Positions 9,274 through 18,234 of a DNA stretch of 64,000 nt are shown in pieces (within the stretch, counting starts at the first letter, position 1; every line of letters starts with the position of its first letter). The position numbers were made by a program, and so were the translations under genes. The notes below the pieces were generated by a model that saw only the letters and a list, made by a program, of their open reading frames with translations, searched no databases and was not told the DNA's origin. The DNA lies in NCBI GenBank assembly GCA_051004015.1, contig JBPCKT010000135.1:1-64000 (forward strand), given 5' to 3'. The DNA is from SXOA01 sp051004015 (GTDB lineage: Bacteria > Planctomycetota > Planctomycetia > Pirellulales > Pirellulaceae).

Positions 9274-10956
9274 ATGAGCGCGGAACTGAATAAAGCGAAC
9301 CTAAGGTCGTCCGTCTTGCAGAGGATGCGGCGCTGTCCTTCGCTTGCGCTCCAGGCTTGGGGTTTGGCGATGGCCCTTTCCGCCAGCGCTCAGGACTCTC
9401 TTCCCGGCAACCTCAAGCTCCTGCAAGAGTTTGAAATCGCCCCGACCAAGGAGTCCGTCGCCGCCTATCTCGTCTCGCTCCACCCATCGCCGGGAGAGCG
9501 AGAGCTGTTGCGCCAGCTCGTTTCCGAGCTTGGCAACGACAGTTACGCCCAGCGGGAATCCGCGACTCGCCAGCTCCTGCGCAGGCCGACGGGAGTGATT
9601 CCCATCCTTGAGGATGCGACCAAGAACCAGGATTTTGAAATCCGCTGGCGGTCCAAGCAAATTCTGGAGCACACCCAGCGCGAGAGCCGCCGCTTGCTGG
9701 AGGCGGTGTTCGTCACGGTGCAAAAGGAAAAGCTCGTTGGCCTTTGCCGCCCGCTGTTCGGGGCGGTTGGGCTCTGCAAGGACGACTATCTGCGGATTCA
9801 GCTCCGCCGGGCACTCGCGGAAAGCTCCCAGGAAGCCGACGCACCTTTCCTCATCGAGCAGCTCCACTCCGCCGACGTGCAGCAACGGGTGGCCGCTATT
9901 GCGACCCTGGGCAAAGTCAGCCCCAAGGCCGGAGCCGAGCAAGCGACAAGTTTGCTGGCGGACGAGAACCCACTCGTGCAATTGGCCGCGCTCCGCATCC
10001 TGGCGGACCAGGGACGCCGGGATTCGTTGCCGCATCTGGTCAAGCTGCTGGATTCCCCGGAGACCCCCGTCCGCACCGAAAGCATTCGCATCCTGCGGGC
10101 CTTCACCGGCCAGCACTTCGGCTTTACCGTCTACGAGCCGGCCGACAAACGGGCCGCCAGCCTGGAGCAGTGGCGGAAGTGGCTGGCGGAGAGTGGCATG
10201 ACGGCGGAGCTCAAATTTCCGCTGTCTGATGTTGCCATCGACCTGGGACGCTTGCTCGTCTGCGACATGGGTCAGCAGAAAGTCATTGAGTACGATAGTG
10301 CCGGCGTGAAAGTCTGGGAAAAGCAAGTCGGCCAGGCGCCTTGGGCCTGCTTTGGCCTTCCCAACGGGCACCGCATCGCCGGCAGCTACCAGGACCGCAC
10401 CGTGGTGGAGTATGACGAAGCCGGCAACGAATTCTGGCGGATGAACGATCTCCCCGGCGGACCGATGGGGGTGCAGCGGCTGGACAACGGCAACACGCTC
10501 CTGGCCATCCCGGATGCGATGCAAGTGATTGAAGTCTCCCCCGACAAGAAAATCGTCTGGAAGGCGGCTATCGATGGCCGCCCCACCTTTGCCCGCCGCC
10601 TGGAAGACGGCCGCACGCTCGTCTCGCTGCAGCAGCACCAAAAGGTGGTGGAGATTGATGAAGGGGGCAAAGTTGCCTGGGAGCTGCCCATCAAAGGCAT
10701 GTCCTTCAGCGCGGACCGCACCCCGGCGGGAACCACGCTGATTTGCGACCTGCAAAAAGGGGAAGTCCGTGAATATGACCGGAGCGGAGCCGTGGTCTTT
10801 CAAAAGGCCGGCTTCAGCAATCCCTACACCGTGCAGCGGCTGGCCAGCGGCCACACGATGGTGGTAGACCGGACCGGCGTGAAAGAGCTCGACCTCAAGG
10901 GGAATATTGTCAAAGACCTGCCGATGACGAACGTCTACCGCGCCCACCGCTATTGA
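9274..10956 (+). CDS. HEAT repeat and beta-propeller protein, paralogue of upstream gene
   Basis: A 560-residue protein with a likely signal segment near residues 20-40 (ending ALSASAQD), HEAT-like helices at 60-280 and a C-terminal beta-propeller at 310-560. The propeller blades carry the same R-L-x-N-G-N-T-L and E-Y-D-x-x-G-x-x-W units as the preceding protein. Parallel segments such as WACFGLPNG against WGCQGLPNG, and GVQRLDNGNTL against GVQRLANGNTL, show that the two genes are paralogues and probably arose by partial tandem duplication. The ATG at 9274 is preferred over the adjacent TTG. It lies 77 bp downstream of the first copy, within the same operon. Confidence 0.87.
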   Translation: MSAELNKANLRSSVLQRMRRCPSLALQAWGLAMALSASAQDSLPGNLKLLQEFEIAPTKESVAAYLVSLHPSPGERELLRQLVSELGNDSYAQRESATRQLLRRPTGVIPILEDATKNQDFEIRWRSKQILEHTQRESRRLLEAVFVTVQKEKLVGLCRPLFGAVGLCKDDYLRIQLRRALAESSQEADAPFLIEQLHSADVQQRVAAIATLGKVSPKAGAEQATSLLADENPLVQLAALRILADQGRRDSLPHLVKLLDSPETPVRTESIRILRAFTGQHFGFTVYEPADKRAASLEQWRKWLAESGMTAELKFPLSDVAIDLGRLLVCDMGQQKVIEYDSAGVKVWEKQVGQAPWACFGLPNGHRIAGSYQDRTVVEYDEAGNEFWRMNDLPGGPMGVQRLDNGNTLLAIPDAMQVIEVSPDKKIVWKAAIDGRPTFARRLEDGRTLVSLQQHQKVVEIDEGGKVAWELPIKGMSFSADRTPAGTTLICDLQKGEVREYDRSGAVVFQKAGFSNPYTVQRLASGHTMVVDRTGVKELDLKGNIVKDLPMTNVYRAHRY

Positions 10957-10981
10957 TGCACTAACCTCGAAACGAACTTCC

Positions 10982-13528
10982 GTGAACCTAATCCCCGCAC
11001 CCCTCCTGGCCGCCACTCTGTGGGACAACCTGCTCTGGCTGGCGGGCTACAACGACCTCCGCGAGATGCCGCCGGGAGCGAAAGTCACGCGCGAGTTTCT
11101 CAACCAGCCCACCAGTTGGGGCGTGTTCGTCCTGATTGCCGTCATCGCGGCCCTGCTGTATGCGATTTACGCACTATACCGGCGGGAAATGGCCGGCTGC
11201 CCGACGTGGGTGAAAATGGTGCTGGCCACGCTCCGCGCCGCGGCGATGCTGCTCCTGGTGTTCATCCTGCTCAACCCGGCGCTCATTTATTACCGCTACC
11301 GCGCGGACCATCCCGCGCTCATTGTGGCCCGCGACGCTTCGCTATCCATGAACACGCGCGACAGTTACCAGGACGCGAGCGCCGCGGGCAGCGTGGCGAA
11401 ACTGCTCGGAAAAAGCCCCGAGGACATCCGCAAGCAGAAGCCGACGCGGGTGGAGATAATCAATGACGCGCTCACCCGAGACAATTTGAAATTCCTCACG
11501 GCACTCTCGGCCCGCGGCAAAGTGCGGGCCCTCAATTTCTCGGACCACGTCGACAAGGTGGATGCTCGCGCCGCTAAAGCGGAGGCGGCGAAGGATGCTA
11601 AATCAAATAACAAGGATGACGAGAAAGCGGAACCGGCGGTAAGGCCGCTGCCCACATTGATTGCCGATGGGCGGGGCACGGACATTTGGGCGGCGATTCG
11701 CGAAGCCTTGGCCACCGAATCTCCCTCCGCCATCGTGATGTTCACCGACGGCCAGCATACCGGCAAGGACGACCCCCGCACCGCCGCGCGCGAGGCGCGG
11801 GATCGGGGAATTCCCCTGCTCATCGTCGGCGTCGGCGATCCTTCTCGGCCTCGGAACCTGAAAGCGACCGACCTCTATGTTCGCCAGCAGGTCTGGCAGG
11901 ACGAGCCCTTCGAAATTGACGCCATGGTCGTGGCCCAGGGACTTGAGCCGCGGGAAGTGCGGGTGGAGCTCATCGAGCAGAAAATCAGCGATGCCGACGG
12001 CACCGCCGGCTCGGGCACGGTCGTGGCTACGCAGCAGCTCGCCATTCCCGAAGCGGGTGGCCGCCTGCGGGTGCAGTTCTCGCACAGCGTCAAGGAATCG
12101 GGCAAGTTCAAGTACACCGTCAAGGTCGAGAGCGTCGAGAACGAGCTCGACGAAGCGGACAACGAAACCCCCACGGCCGAGGCCAAGGTCCTCAGCCGCG
12201 AACGGGTGCGGGTGCTGCTCGTCGCCGGCGCGCCGACCTGGGAGTTCCGGCTGGTGCAGAAGCTGCTGGCTCGCGACAAGACGATCACTGTTTCCTGCTG
12301 GCTGCAGACGCTCGACGAGGAGCGAGCCCAGGAAGGGACGCGGCAGATCACACGTCTGCCCATTACCAAGGAAGAACTGTTCTACTACGACGTGGTGATG
12401 CTGTTTGACCCGAATCCCCAAGAGTTCGATGCACCCTGGGTCGAGCTGCTCAAGAGTTTTGTCGGGGAACATTCCGGCGGTCTCTTGTTCATGGCCGGCC
12501 CCAAGCATTCGGGCCGCATGTTGACGAGCCCCCGCACCAGCGAGATGCAAAAGCTGATGCCCGTGAGCTTTGGCGACGTCGGCGCGCTCGAAGTGGCCGC
12601 ACTGCTTTCCACCAACCAACGGGCCTGGCCGCTCAAGGTTGTGGCCGCGAATGCGGACCACCCCGTGATGCGGTTCTATCCCGATCGGGCCGAGACCTTG
12701 CAGCGGTGGGAGACGCTCCCCGGCATTTTCTGGAGCTTCCCCTCGCAGGAACCCAAGCCGACGGCCACTGTATTGCTGGAGCATAGCGACCCCACCCTCC
12801 GCAGCGTGGAAGGTTCGCGGCCGCTGCTCGTCGCTGGCCGCTACGGCAGCGGGCACACGCTCTACTTGGGCTTCAATGGCACCTGGCGCTGGCGGCGTGC
12901 CGGGCGGCAGGCGGAGTTCTTTGACAAGTTCTGGATACAGTCCGTTCGCTACCTGGTCGAAGGCCGCTCGTTGGAAGGCCGCCGCCGCGGTTATGTGCAA
13001 GCCGACCGCGACCGCTATGAAGTGGGCGAACGAATTATTGTGACGTCCCGCCTGCAGGATGCCGCTTACAACCCGCTCGTCGCTCCCAAGGCAGAGGCGA
13101 CGTTGCAAGTCGGTTCCGAGTCGCCGGAAACCGTTGTCCTGATGCCGGTCTCCAATCAACCGGGCACGTTTGAGGCCACTCTCATTGCCAAAAAGACCGG
13201 CCGCCACAGCCTCCGCGTTCGTACCGCGGCAGCCGAGGCCGAAGGGTCCACCATTGAAACCTCGTTTGACGTCGTCCTCCCCAGCGTGGAAACCAACCAG
13301 GTCTGGCTTGATAAGCCACTGCTCAAGGAGCTCGCCGAAACGTCCGGCGGCAAGTATTTTGACATCGACCAGCTCGACCAGCTCGCCGCGGCTGTGCCGG
13401 ACAAGACGCGGCAGATTGAAGTCCGCGAGAAGCCCGACCCGTTGTGGGATGTGCGGGGAATGATGTTCCTCCTGGTCGGAATCCTCGGGGTGGAATGGCT
13501 CGTCCGCAAACGCTACAAGCTTCTCTAA
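10982..13528 (+). CDS. membrane VWA-like protein with GATase-like domain
   Basis: An 848-residue membrane protein with a layout like the BatA-like gene at 2772. Two N-terminal membrane helices (residues 46-65 and 80-100) are followed by a VWA-like MIDAS start, DASLSM (118-123), and a later VMFTDGQHTG strand. A beta-sandwich region, a glutamine-amidotransferase-like region containing GLLFMAGPKH (residues 490-680), an Ig-like stretch and a C-terminal helix before the end complete it. The start is a GTG with no good Shine-Dalgarno, so an internal ATG near 11066 remains possible, but it would cost only 28 residues ahead of the first helix. Probably the second VWA partner of the MoxR ATPase; this is inferred from context. 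Confidence 0.87.
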   Translation: MNLIPAPLLAATLWDNLLWLAGYNDLREMPPGAKVTREFLNQPTSWGVFVLIAVIAALLYAIYALYRREMAGCPTWVKMVLATLRAAAMLLLVFILLNPALIYYRYRADHPALIVARDASLSMNTRDSYQDASAAGSVAKLLGKSPEDIRKQKPTRVEIINDALTRDNLKFLTALSARGKVRALNFSDHVDKVDARAAKAEAAKDAKSNNKDDEKAEPAVRPLPTLIADGRGTDIWAAIREALATESPSAIVMFTDGQHTGKDDPRTAAREARDRGIPLLIVGVGDPSRPRNLKATDLYVRQQVWQDEPFEIDAMVVAQGLEPREVRVELIEQKISDADGTAGSGTVVATQQLAIPEAGGRLRVQFSHSVKESGKFKYTVKVESVENELDEADNETPTAEAKVLSRERVRVLLVAGAPTWEFRLVQKLLARDKTITVSCWLQTLDEERAQEGTRQITRLPITKEELFYYDVVMLFDPNPQEFDAPWVELLKSFVGEHSGGLLFMAGPKHSGRMLTSPRTSEMQKLMPVSFGDVGALEVAALLSTNQRAWPLKVVAANADHPVMRFYPDRAETLQRWETLPGIFWSFPSQEPKPTATVLLEHSDPTLRSVEGSRPLLVAGRYGSGHTLYLGFNGTWRWRRAGRQAEFFDKFWIQSVRYLVEGRSLEGRRRGYVQADRDRYEVGERIIVTSRLQDAAYNPLVAPKAEATLQVGSESPETVVLMPVSNQPGTFEATLIAKKTGRHSLRVRTAAAEAEGSTIETSFDVVLPSVETNQVWLDKPLLKELAETSGGKYFDIDQLDQLAAAVPDKTRQIEVREKPDPLWDVRGMMFLLVGILGVEWLVRKRYKLL

Positions 13529-13537
13529 GAAATTCAT

Positions 13538-15769
13538 ATGTCCGATATTGCCGCCGGTCCGCTGACCAACGAAACCGCCCCCGTCATCACGCGGCTGTCG
13601 CAACTTCGTTCGCAGATGACCCGCTGGTTTTTGGTGGACGGCCTGTCCCGCGTCCTGTGGCTGCTCATCGGCCTGTGCGTGCTGGACCTGCCCATCGACT
13701 GGTATTTCCACATGGACAAGCCGCAGCGGGTTGTCATGCTCGCCCTCATCGGGGCCGCCATTGCCTGGCTCGGCTGGCGGCGATTGGTGCGCCCGCTTTC
13801 GGTGCAGGTCAGCGACGATGCCCTCTGCTTGCAGGTGGAAAAAGGGAACAAGCAGCTTTCCGAAGGGCTGATTAGCGCCTTGCAATTTGCCCGCATGCCG
13901 GACGTGGCCGCGCGGGGAATGTCTCCGATGCTCGTCCGTCAGACGGTGCTTTATGGGACGCAGGCGGCACGGAATGTGAACTTCGGCGGCGTGCTGGACG
14001 CCAAGCAGTTTCAAGTGAATGTGGGTCTGCTCGTCCTTGCCATGGTAGTGGTGGTGGGAACGGGCGTCGGCGTCGCGCAAAACAATTATCTGAATATCTG
14101 GTTCAACCGGAACGTTTTGCTGGGCGATAAGCTTTGGCCCCAAAAAACGTACCTGGACGTGAAGCGTGTCAAGGACGGCAAGGTCAAGTTTCCCCGCGGC
14201 GAAGATTGGACGCAAGTTGTGGAGGTCACTCCGGACAGCGAAGTTGTTCCGGAGAACGTGTACATCGATTTCCGGCAGGCACGCGGCCGGAGCGTGCAGT
14301 CGATGAAAAAAACACCGGACCGGCCGCGAGAGTTTGAAACAGTCTTCAGCAACGTCATTGAAGAGTTTGAATTCCGGGCTCGCGGCGGCGACGCGGTTTC
14401 ACCTTGGATTCAAGTGGAGTTGGTCGAGACTCCGGCAGTGGACGTGCTGCACCTTTTGGTGACTCCCCCGAAGTACACCGGCGAACAGGTCGTGGAGTTG
14501 CCCGCCGGCAAAGGCCCCTACTTCGTTCTCAAGGGAAGCTCGCTCAAGCTCTCCGGCAAGGCCAACAAGCCGCTCTCGGAAGCGTCGCTGGTCATTGAAG
14601 GGAAAAAGCATCCGCTGGAGTTGGCTCAGGGAACGGATTTTTCCGGCCAGTTAGCCGCGAAGGACTTGCTCGCGGGACAATATGTGATTGATTTGCACGA
14701 CGCGGAAAACCTCACCTCCCGCCGGCCGACCGCGTTCGGGCTCCGCATCCGGGCCGACCGTGAGCCGCGGGTGCGGACGAAACTTATCGGCGTGAGCGGA
14801 ATGGTGGTGCCGCGGGCGCGGATTCCGCTCAATGCTCGCATCAGCGACGACTATGGCGTTACATCGGTGGAAGTGAAATACTTGTGGCGGGACGACGTGG
14901 CCCAAACGACGAACGAAGGTAAGCTGCCGCTGCCCGCCGCCCAGGAGCAGTTGAAGAAGGCCGAGTTCGCCTTTGACGACGTGCTCGACCTGGAGCCGCT
15001 CAAGATTCCGACCGGCACGTCGCTCAATTTTCATGTTGCCGCCCTGGATAACGATAACGTTTCCGGCCCGAATCTGGGGAAGTCGTCCGATTTCCTGCTC
15101 CGCGTCGTTACCGAGGAAGAGCTGCGGACCGACCTGCTTCGCCGCGAAAAAGAGCAGCGGCAGGAGTTCGAGCGGCTGCTGAAGAACGAGGAGGATTTGT
15201 TGACCGACTGCAAGGCCCTGCAAGCGGGCGTCACATCCGCCGCCAGCCTCAGCCAGGGGCAGAAGGACTTGCTGATGCAGTTTCAGCGGCGGCAAAAGGT
15301 GATCGGCACCAACGTCGCCGCCATTGCCGAGCGGCTGAGCGGCATCGTGATTGAGGTCCTCAACAACCGGATTGAAGACCCCGCGGGAAAGCTCGAGAAG
15401 CGGCTGAGGGAAGACATCATTCGCCCGATGCAGGAGATTGCCGAACTGGGAGTCCCCAGCGCCGTCTCGGAACTCGACAAGGCCCGCCGGCTCTCCGTGG
15501 AAGTCGCCCCTCGCGGCGAAGCAATGCAGGCCGCCGTTACTCGCCAGCAGGAGATTGTAGACCAGATGCAGGAAGTACTGCGTCACCTGGTGAAATCGGA
15601 AGGCTATCAGGAGGCGGTCAACTTGCTGTATGAGATTCAGAAGTCCCAGCAGGACGTATTCGACAAGACCGTGAAAGAGAAGCAGGACCGTATCAAGGGC
15701 ATCATTGAAGGTCGGCCACCGGAGGAGAAAAAGCCCGAAGAGAAGCCGCCCGAGGAGAAGAAGCCGTAG
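13538..15769 (+). CDS. large membrane protein with C-terminal charged helices (DUF4175-like)
   Basis: A 743-residue protein starting 9 bp after the VWA-like gene. Membrane helices lie near residues 28-48, 66-85 and 165-185. They are followed by beta-rich domains (residues 200-480) and a long charged helical C-terminus (490-720), rich in EELRTDLLRREKEQ-type heptads, that ends in a P-E-E-K-K-rich tail. The N-terminal region and overall order resemble DUF4175 proteins of planctomycetes, but the family assignment is tentative. It is sandwiched in the operon before another coiled-coil protein, suggesting a structural or assembly role at the membrane. Confidence 0.8.
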   Translation: MSDIAAGPLTNETAPVITRLSQLRSQMTRWFLVDGLSRVLWLLIGLCVLDLPIDWYFHMDKPQRVVMLALIGAAIAWLGWRRLVRPLSVQVSDDALCLQVEKGNKQLSEGLISALQFARMPDVAARGMSPMLVRQTVLYGTQAARNVNFGGVLDAKQFQVNVGLLVLAMVVVVGTGVGVAQNNYLNIWFNRNVLLGDKLWPQKTYLDVKRVKDGKVKFPRGEDWTQVVEVTPDSEVVPENVYIDFRQARGRSVQSMKKTPDRPREFETVFSNVIEEFEFRARGGDAVSPWIQVELVETPAVDVLHLLVTPPKYTGEQVVELPAGKGPYFVLKGSSLKLSGKANKPLSEASLVIEGKKHPLELAQGTDFSGQLAAKDLLAGQYVIDLHDAENLTSRRPTAFGLRIRADREPRVRTKLIGVSGMVVPRARIPLNARISDDYGVTSVEVKYLWRDDVAQTTNEGKLPLPAAQEQLKKAEFAFDDVLDLEPLKIPTGTSLNFHVAALDNDNVSGPNLGKSSDFLLRVVTEEELRTDLLRREKEQRQEFERLLKNEEDLLTDCKALQAGVTSAASLSQGQKDLLMQFQRRQKVIGTNVAAIAERLSGIVIEVLNNRIEDPAGKLEKRLREDIIRPMQEIAELGVPSAVSELDKARRLSVEVAPRGEAMQAAVTRQQEIVDQMQEVLRHLVKSEGYQEAVNLLYEIQKSQQDVFDKTVKEKQDRIKGIIEGRPPEEKKPEEKPPEEKKP

Positions 15770-15791
15770 GCCGAAATGCCAGTCGTGGGGT

Positions 15792-15804
15792 AGGCTTCCA
15801 GCCT
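15792..15804. repeat. short hairpin, AGGCT-TCC-AGCCT family
   Basis: AGGCT and AGCCT pair across a TCC triloop just after the stop of the 13538 gene. Related copies appear at 18122-18138 (opposite orientation) and 60285-60302. All lie directly downstream of a gene, so the family may be a dispersed 3-prime-end hairpin. Confidence 0.4.
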
Positions 15805-15899
15805 GCCCGGGCCGCCAGAATTCCACTTGTGACATCCATTTTACAATAAATGTCTTTACGTCCGCCCGTTTGTCCCGTCATATTGATATCTGGAACTAA

Positions 15900-15916
15900 T
15901 ACCCGCCTTGCGGGTA
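15900..15916. repeat. 7-bp hairpin in a 204-bp intergenic gap
   Basis: TACCCGC (15900-15906) pairs with GCGGGTA (15910-15916) across a CTT loop. The hairpin lies midway in the longest gap of the operon, 58 bases before the next start, and no U-run follows it. It could attenuate or process the transcript; it does not look like a strong terminator. Confidence 0.4.
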
Positions 15917-15973
15917 CTAATGACTGATTGTCGACCGCTTGCACCCGTTTGCCTGCTCCTTGGAGGGCGATTC

Positions 15974-18115
15974 ATGCTCCGCCATTTCGCGTTTGCCGCC
16001 GTGCTTTTGCTGCCGCTCGCCACCATTGCCCAGGAGACGCCCGTCCCCACTTCCGGCGGCAAAACGCCGCTCGGCGTCCGCCAGCAGCGGGTCGAGCAGA
16101 TGACCGAGCAGCTCGAACGCCGCTTTGGCGCGCTCATCCAGGCTTTGCAGCAGACCGAGCCCGAACGGGCCGAGCGCCTCAAGAAGACCCTCGACGAGGC
16201 CAAGAAGCTGCAGCTCAAGGACCGGATGACGCTCATTACCAAGTCGCTGGACACGGCCAACCTGGAAACCGCCACTGATAAGCAAAAGGACGTCCTGGCC
16301 GACATTCGCAAGCTGCTGGCCTTGCTGCTCGACGAGAAGAGCGACAAGGACAAGGACCGCGAGGAATTCGAGCGGCTGCAAGAATGGAAAAAGAACATCG
16401 AGAAGATCATCCAGGAGGAAAAAGGGGAGAAGCGCGAGGCCGACAAGCTCGCCTCCAAGGACAAGACGCTCGCCGGCCTGGAAGCCAAAATCAAGGCCAT
16501 CAACGAACTGATCGAGAAGCAGCAGAAGATCATTGCCGATACCCAAGCCGCCCGCGAAGAGGGAATTCAGGCCGTCGGCAAAATTGCTCCCAAGCAAGAG
16601 CAAATCCGCACCGAAACCAAAAAGGTCGCCGACCAGATTGCCAAGGAAGCCGGCGATGTTCCCCCTGCCGAAGCCAAGCCCGGCGAAGGCGACAAGCCGG
16701 CTGAGGGGAGCAAACCCGCGGAAGGCTCCAAGCCGAGCGAGGGTTCCAAACCCAGCGAAGGAAGCAAGCCGGCGGAAGGCGCGAAGCCCAAAGAAGGAAG
16801 CAAGCCGAGCGAGGGTGGTAAGCCAAGCGAAGGTGGTAAGCCAAGCGAAGGATCGAAGCCGTCCGAAGGCGGCAAACCGTCAGAGGGTGGCAAGCCGAGC
16901 GAAGGTGGCAAACCAAGTGAGGGTGGCAAACCATCGGAAGGCGGCAAGCCCAGCGAAGGTTCGCAGCCCTCACCCAGCCCGGCTCGCCCGCCGGAGCCGG
17001 GTGAGAAGCCGCTCCGCCAGGCAACCGAGAATCAAAAGAATGCCGCCGCCAATCTCCAGCAGGGAAAAGGCAAGGCCGCCCAGCAGGACGAGCAAACCGC
17101 GCTCGATAACCTCAAGCGGGCGCTCGGCGAGCTCAAGAAAGAACAGCAACGAATCGCCAGCTTGCCGCCGGAAGCCTTTGACAAGATGGCCAAAAAGCAG
17201 GAAGAGATCGCTCAGAAAACGGGCGACATTCAGGACAAGATGAAGGAAGCCGCGAAGGGAAGCCCCTCCGGTGGACCCCCTGGCAGCAAGAGCGGGCAGC
17301 CCGGCGGAGGCAAACCTCAGCCCGGCCAGAAGCAGGTGCAGCAGGCGCAGAAGCAGATGCAACAGGCTGGTGGCGACCTGAAAAAGCAGGATCCCGAAGG
17401 GGCCAGCCGCCAGGAGCAGAAGGCCATCAAGGAGCTCGAAGACGCTCTCAAGGAAATCGAGGAGCGGCTGGCCCAGCTCCGTGAAGAGACGCAGCTCGAG
17501 AAGCTGGCTCGGCTCGAAGCCCGCTTCCGCGAGATGCTCACCCGCCAGCAAAAGACGACTCTTGACACCGCCGAGTTGGAGAAGCGGAAAGTGGAGAATC
17601 AAAAGATTGACCGCCTGGCGCACAATCCACTCGTGAAGGAGGAAAGCTCCCTCGCCGACGCTGCACAGCAGGCCCTCGACATCATCCTCGACGACGGCAC
17701 CAGCGTCGTTTTCCCGGACGTGATCGAGCAGTTGCGCGACGATCTCTATTCCACCGCCAAGCTGATCGAAGGCAAAAAGACGGACGCCTATACCCACACG
17801 ATGCAGAAGGAAATCGAAGCCACGCTGGAAGAGTTGATTGAAGCCCTCCAGCAGGCACAAAAGCAGAAGGAAGGCGGCGGTGGCGGGGGTGGCGGAGGAG
17901 GCGGAGACCCGCCGCTGCTTCCCAACTCGGCCGAGCTCAAGCTGCTGCGTGCCGCCCAGCTTCGCGTGAATCGCCGCACTCAGGCCTTTGACGTTAACCG
18001 GCCGAAAGAAGGGCTGGACGATGTGCTCAAAGGAGAAATCCAAAGCATCGCCAAACGCCAAGCCGAAATTCAGGAAATGACCATCAAGATTTTGGAAAGA
18101 ACCGAATCGCCATAA
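15974..18115 (+). CDS. secreted coiled-coil protein with K-P-S-E-G-G repeats
   Basis: A 713-residue exported protein. The ATG at 15974 follows TTGGAGGGCG and opens a signal peptide (MLRHFAF to ATIAQ). Residues 35-230 are long charged coiled coil. Residues 235-330 are about sixteen hexapeptides of the type K-P-S-E-G-(G/S). Residues 345-600 are coiled coil again, rich in Q, K and E, and a poly-glycine run lies near residue 640. A conserved-looking C-terminal helix follows. No enzymatic motif is recognised. Its length and composition suggest a fibrous periplasmic spacer or scaffold linking partners in the operon. The low-complexity array probably varies in copy number between strains. Confidence 0.85.
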   Translation: MLRHFAFAAVLLLPLATIAQETPVPTSGGKTPLGVRQQRVEQMTEQLERRFGALIQALQQTEPERAERLKKTLDEAKKLQLKDRMTLITKSLDTANLETATDKQKDVLADIRKLLALLLDEKSDKDKDREEFERLQEWKKNIEKIIQEEKGEKREADKLASKDKTLAGLEAKIKAINELIEKQQKIIADTQAAREEGIQAVGKIAPKQEQIRTETKKVADQIAKEAGDVPPAEAKPGEGDKPAEGSKPAEGSKPSEGSKPSEGSKPAEGAKPKEGSKPSEGGKPSEGGKPSEGSKPSEGGKPSEGGKPSEGGKPSEGGKPSEGGKPSEGSQPSPSPARPPEPGEKPLRQATENQKNAAANLQQGKGKAAQQDEQTALDNLKRALGELKKEQQRIASLPPEAFDKMAKKQEEIAQKTGDIQDKMKEAAKGSPSGGPPGSKSGQPGGGKPQPGQKQVQQAQKQMQQAGGDLKKQDPEGASRQEQKAIKELEDALKEIEERLAQLREETQLEKLARLEARFREMLTRQQKTTLDTAELEKRKVENQKIDRLAHNPLVKEESSLADAAQQALDIILDDGTSVVFPDVIEQLRDDLYSTAKLIEGKKTDAYTHTMQKEIEATLEELIEALQQAQKQKEGGGGGGGGGGGDPPLLPNSAELKLLRAAQLRVNRRTQAFDVNRPKEGLDDVLKGEIQSIAKRQAEIQEMTIKILERTESP
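16676..16963 (+). repeat. 18-nt coding tandem repeat (K-P-x-E-G-x)
   Basis: About sixteen in-frame 18-base units encode the K-P-S-E-G-G hexapeptide array inside the coiled-coil protein. Early units vary (KPAEGS, KPKEGS), while the later ones are nearly uniform KPSEGG. This pattern fits recent expansion by slippage or unequal exchange at the 3-prime side. Confidence 0.85.
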
Positions 18116-18234
18116 GTCCACGGGCGGGAAGCCTGCCCCAGCTTAATATTCACTTGCTTTCCACCGCTCCGCGCGGGATACTTCAACACAGCCTCCCAGC
18201 CTGCTTCCGTAGCACCTATCAAGGAATGGCCGCG

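Noticed and set aside
9301..11028. 575-codon minus-strand open frame
   Set aside because: Shadow of the HEAT/propeller gene, with no signal or domain.
11603..14215. 870-codon minus-strand open frame
   Set aside because: It lies opposite two well-supported membrane protein genes and its translation is His/Gly/Asp-rich without any motif, a typical shadow in GC-rich DNA.
16676..16963. Possible CRISPR-like array
   Set aside because: The 18-base units are in frame, encode K-P-S-E-G-G and have no spacers, so it is a coding tandem repeat.
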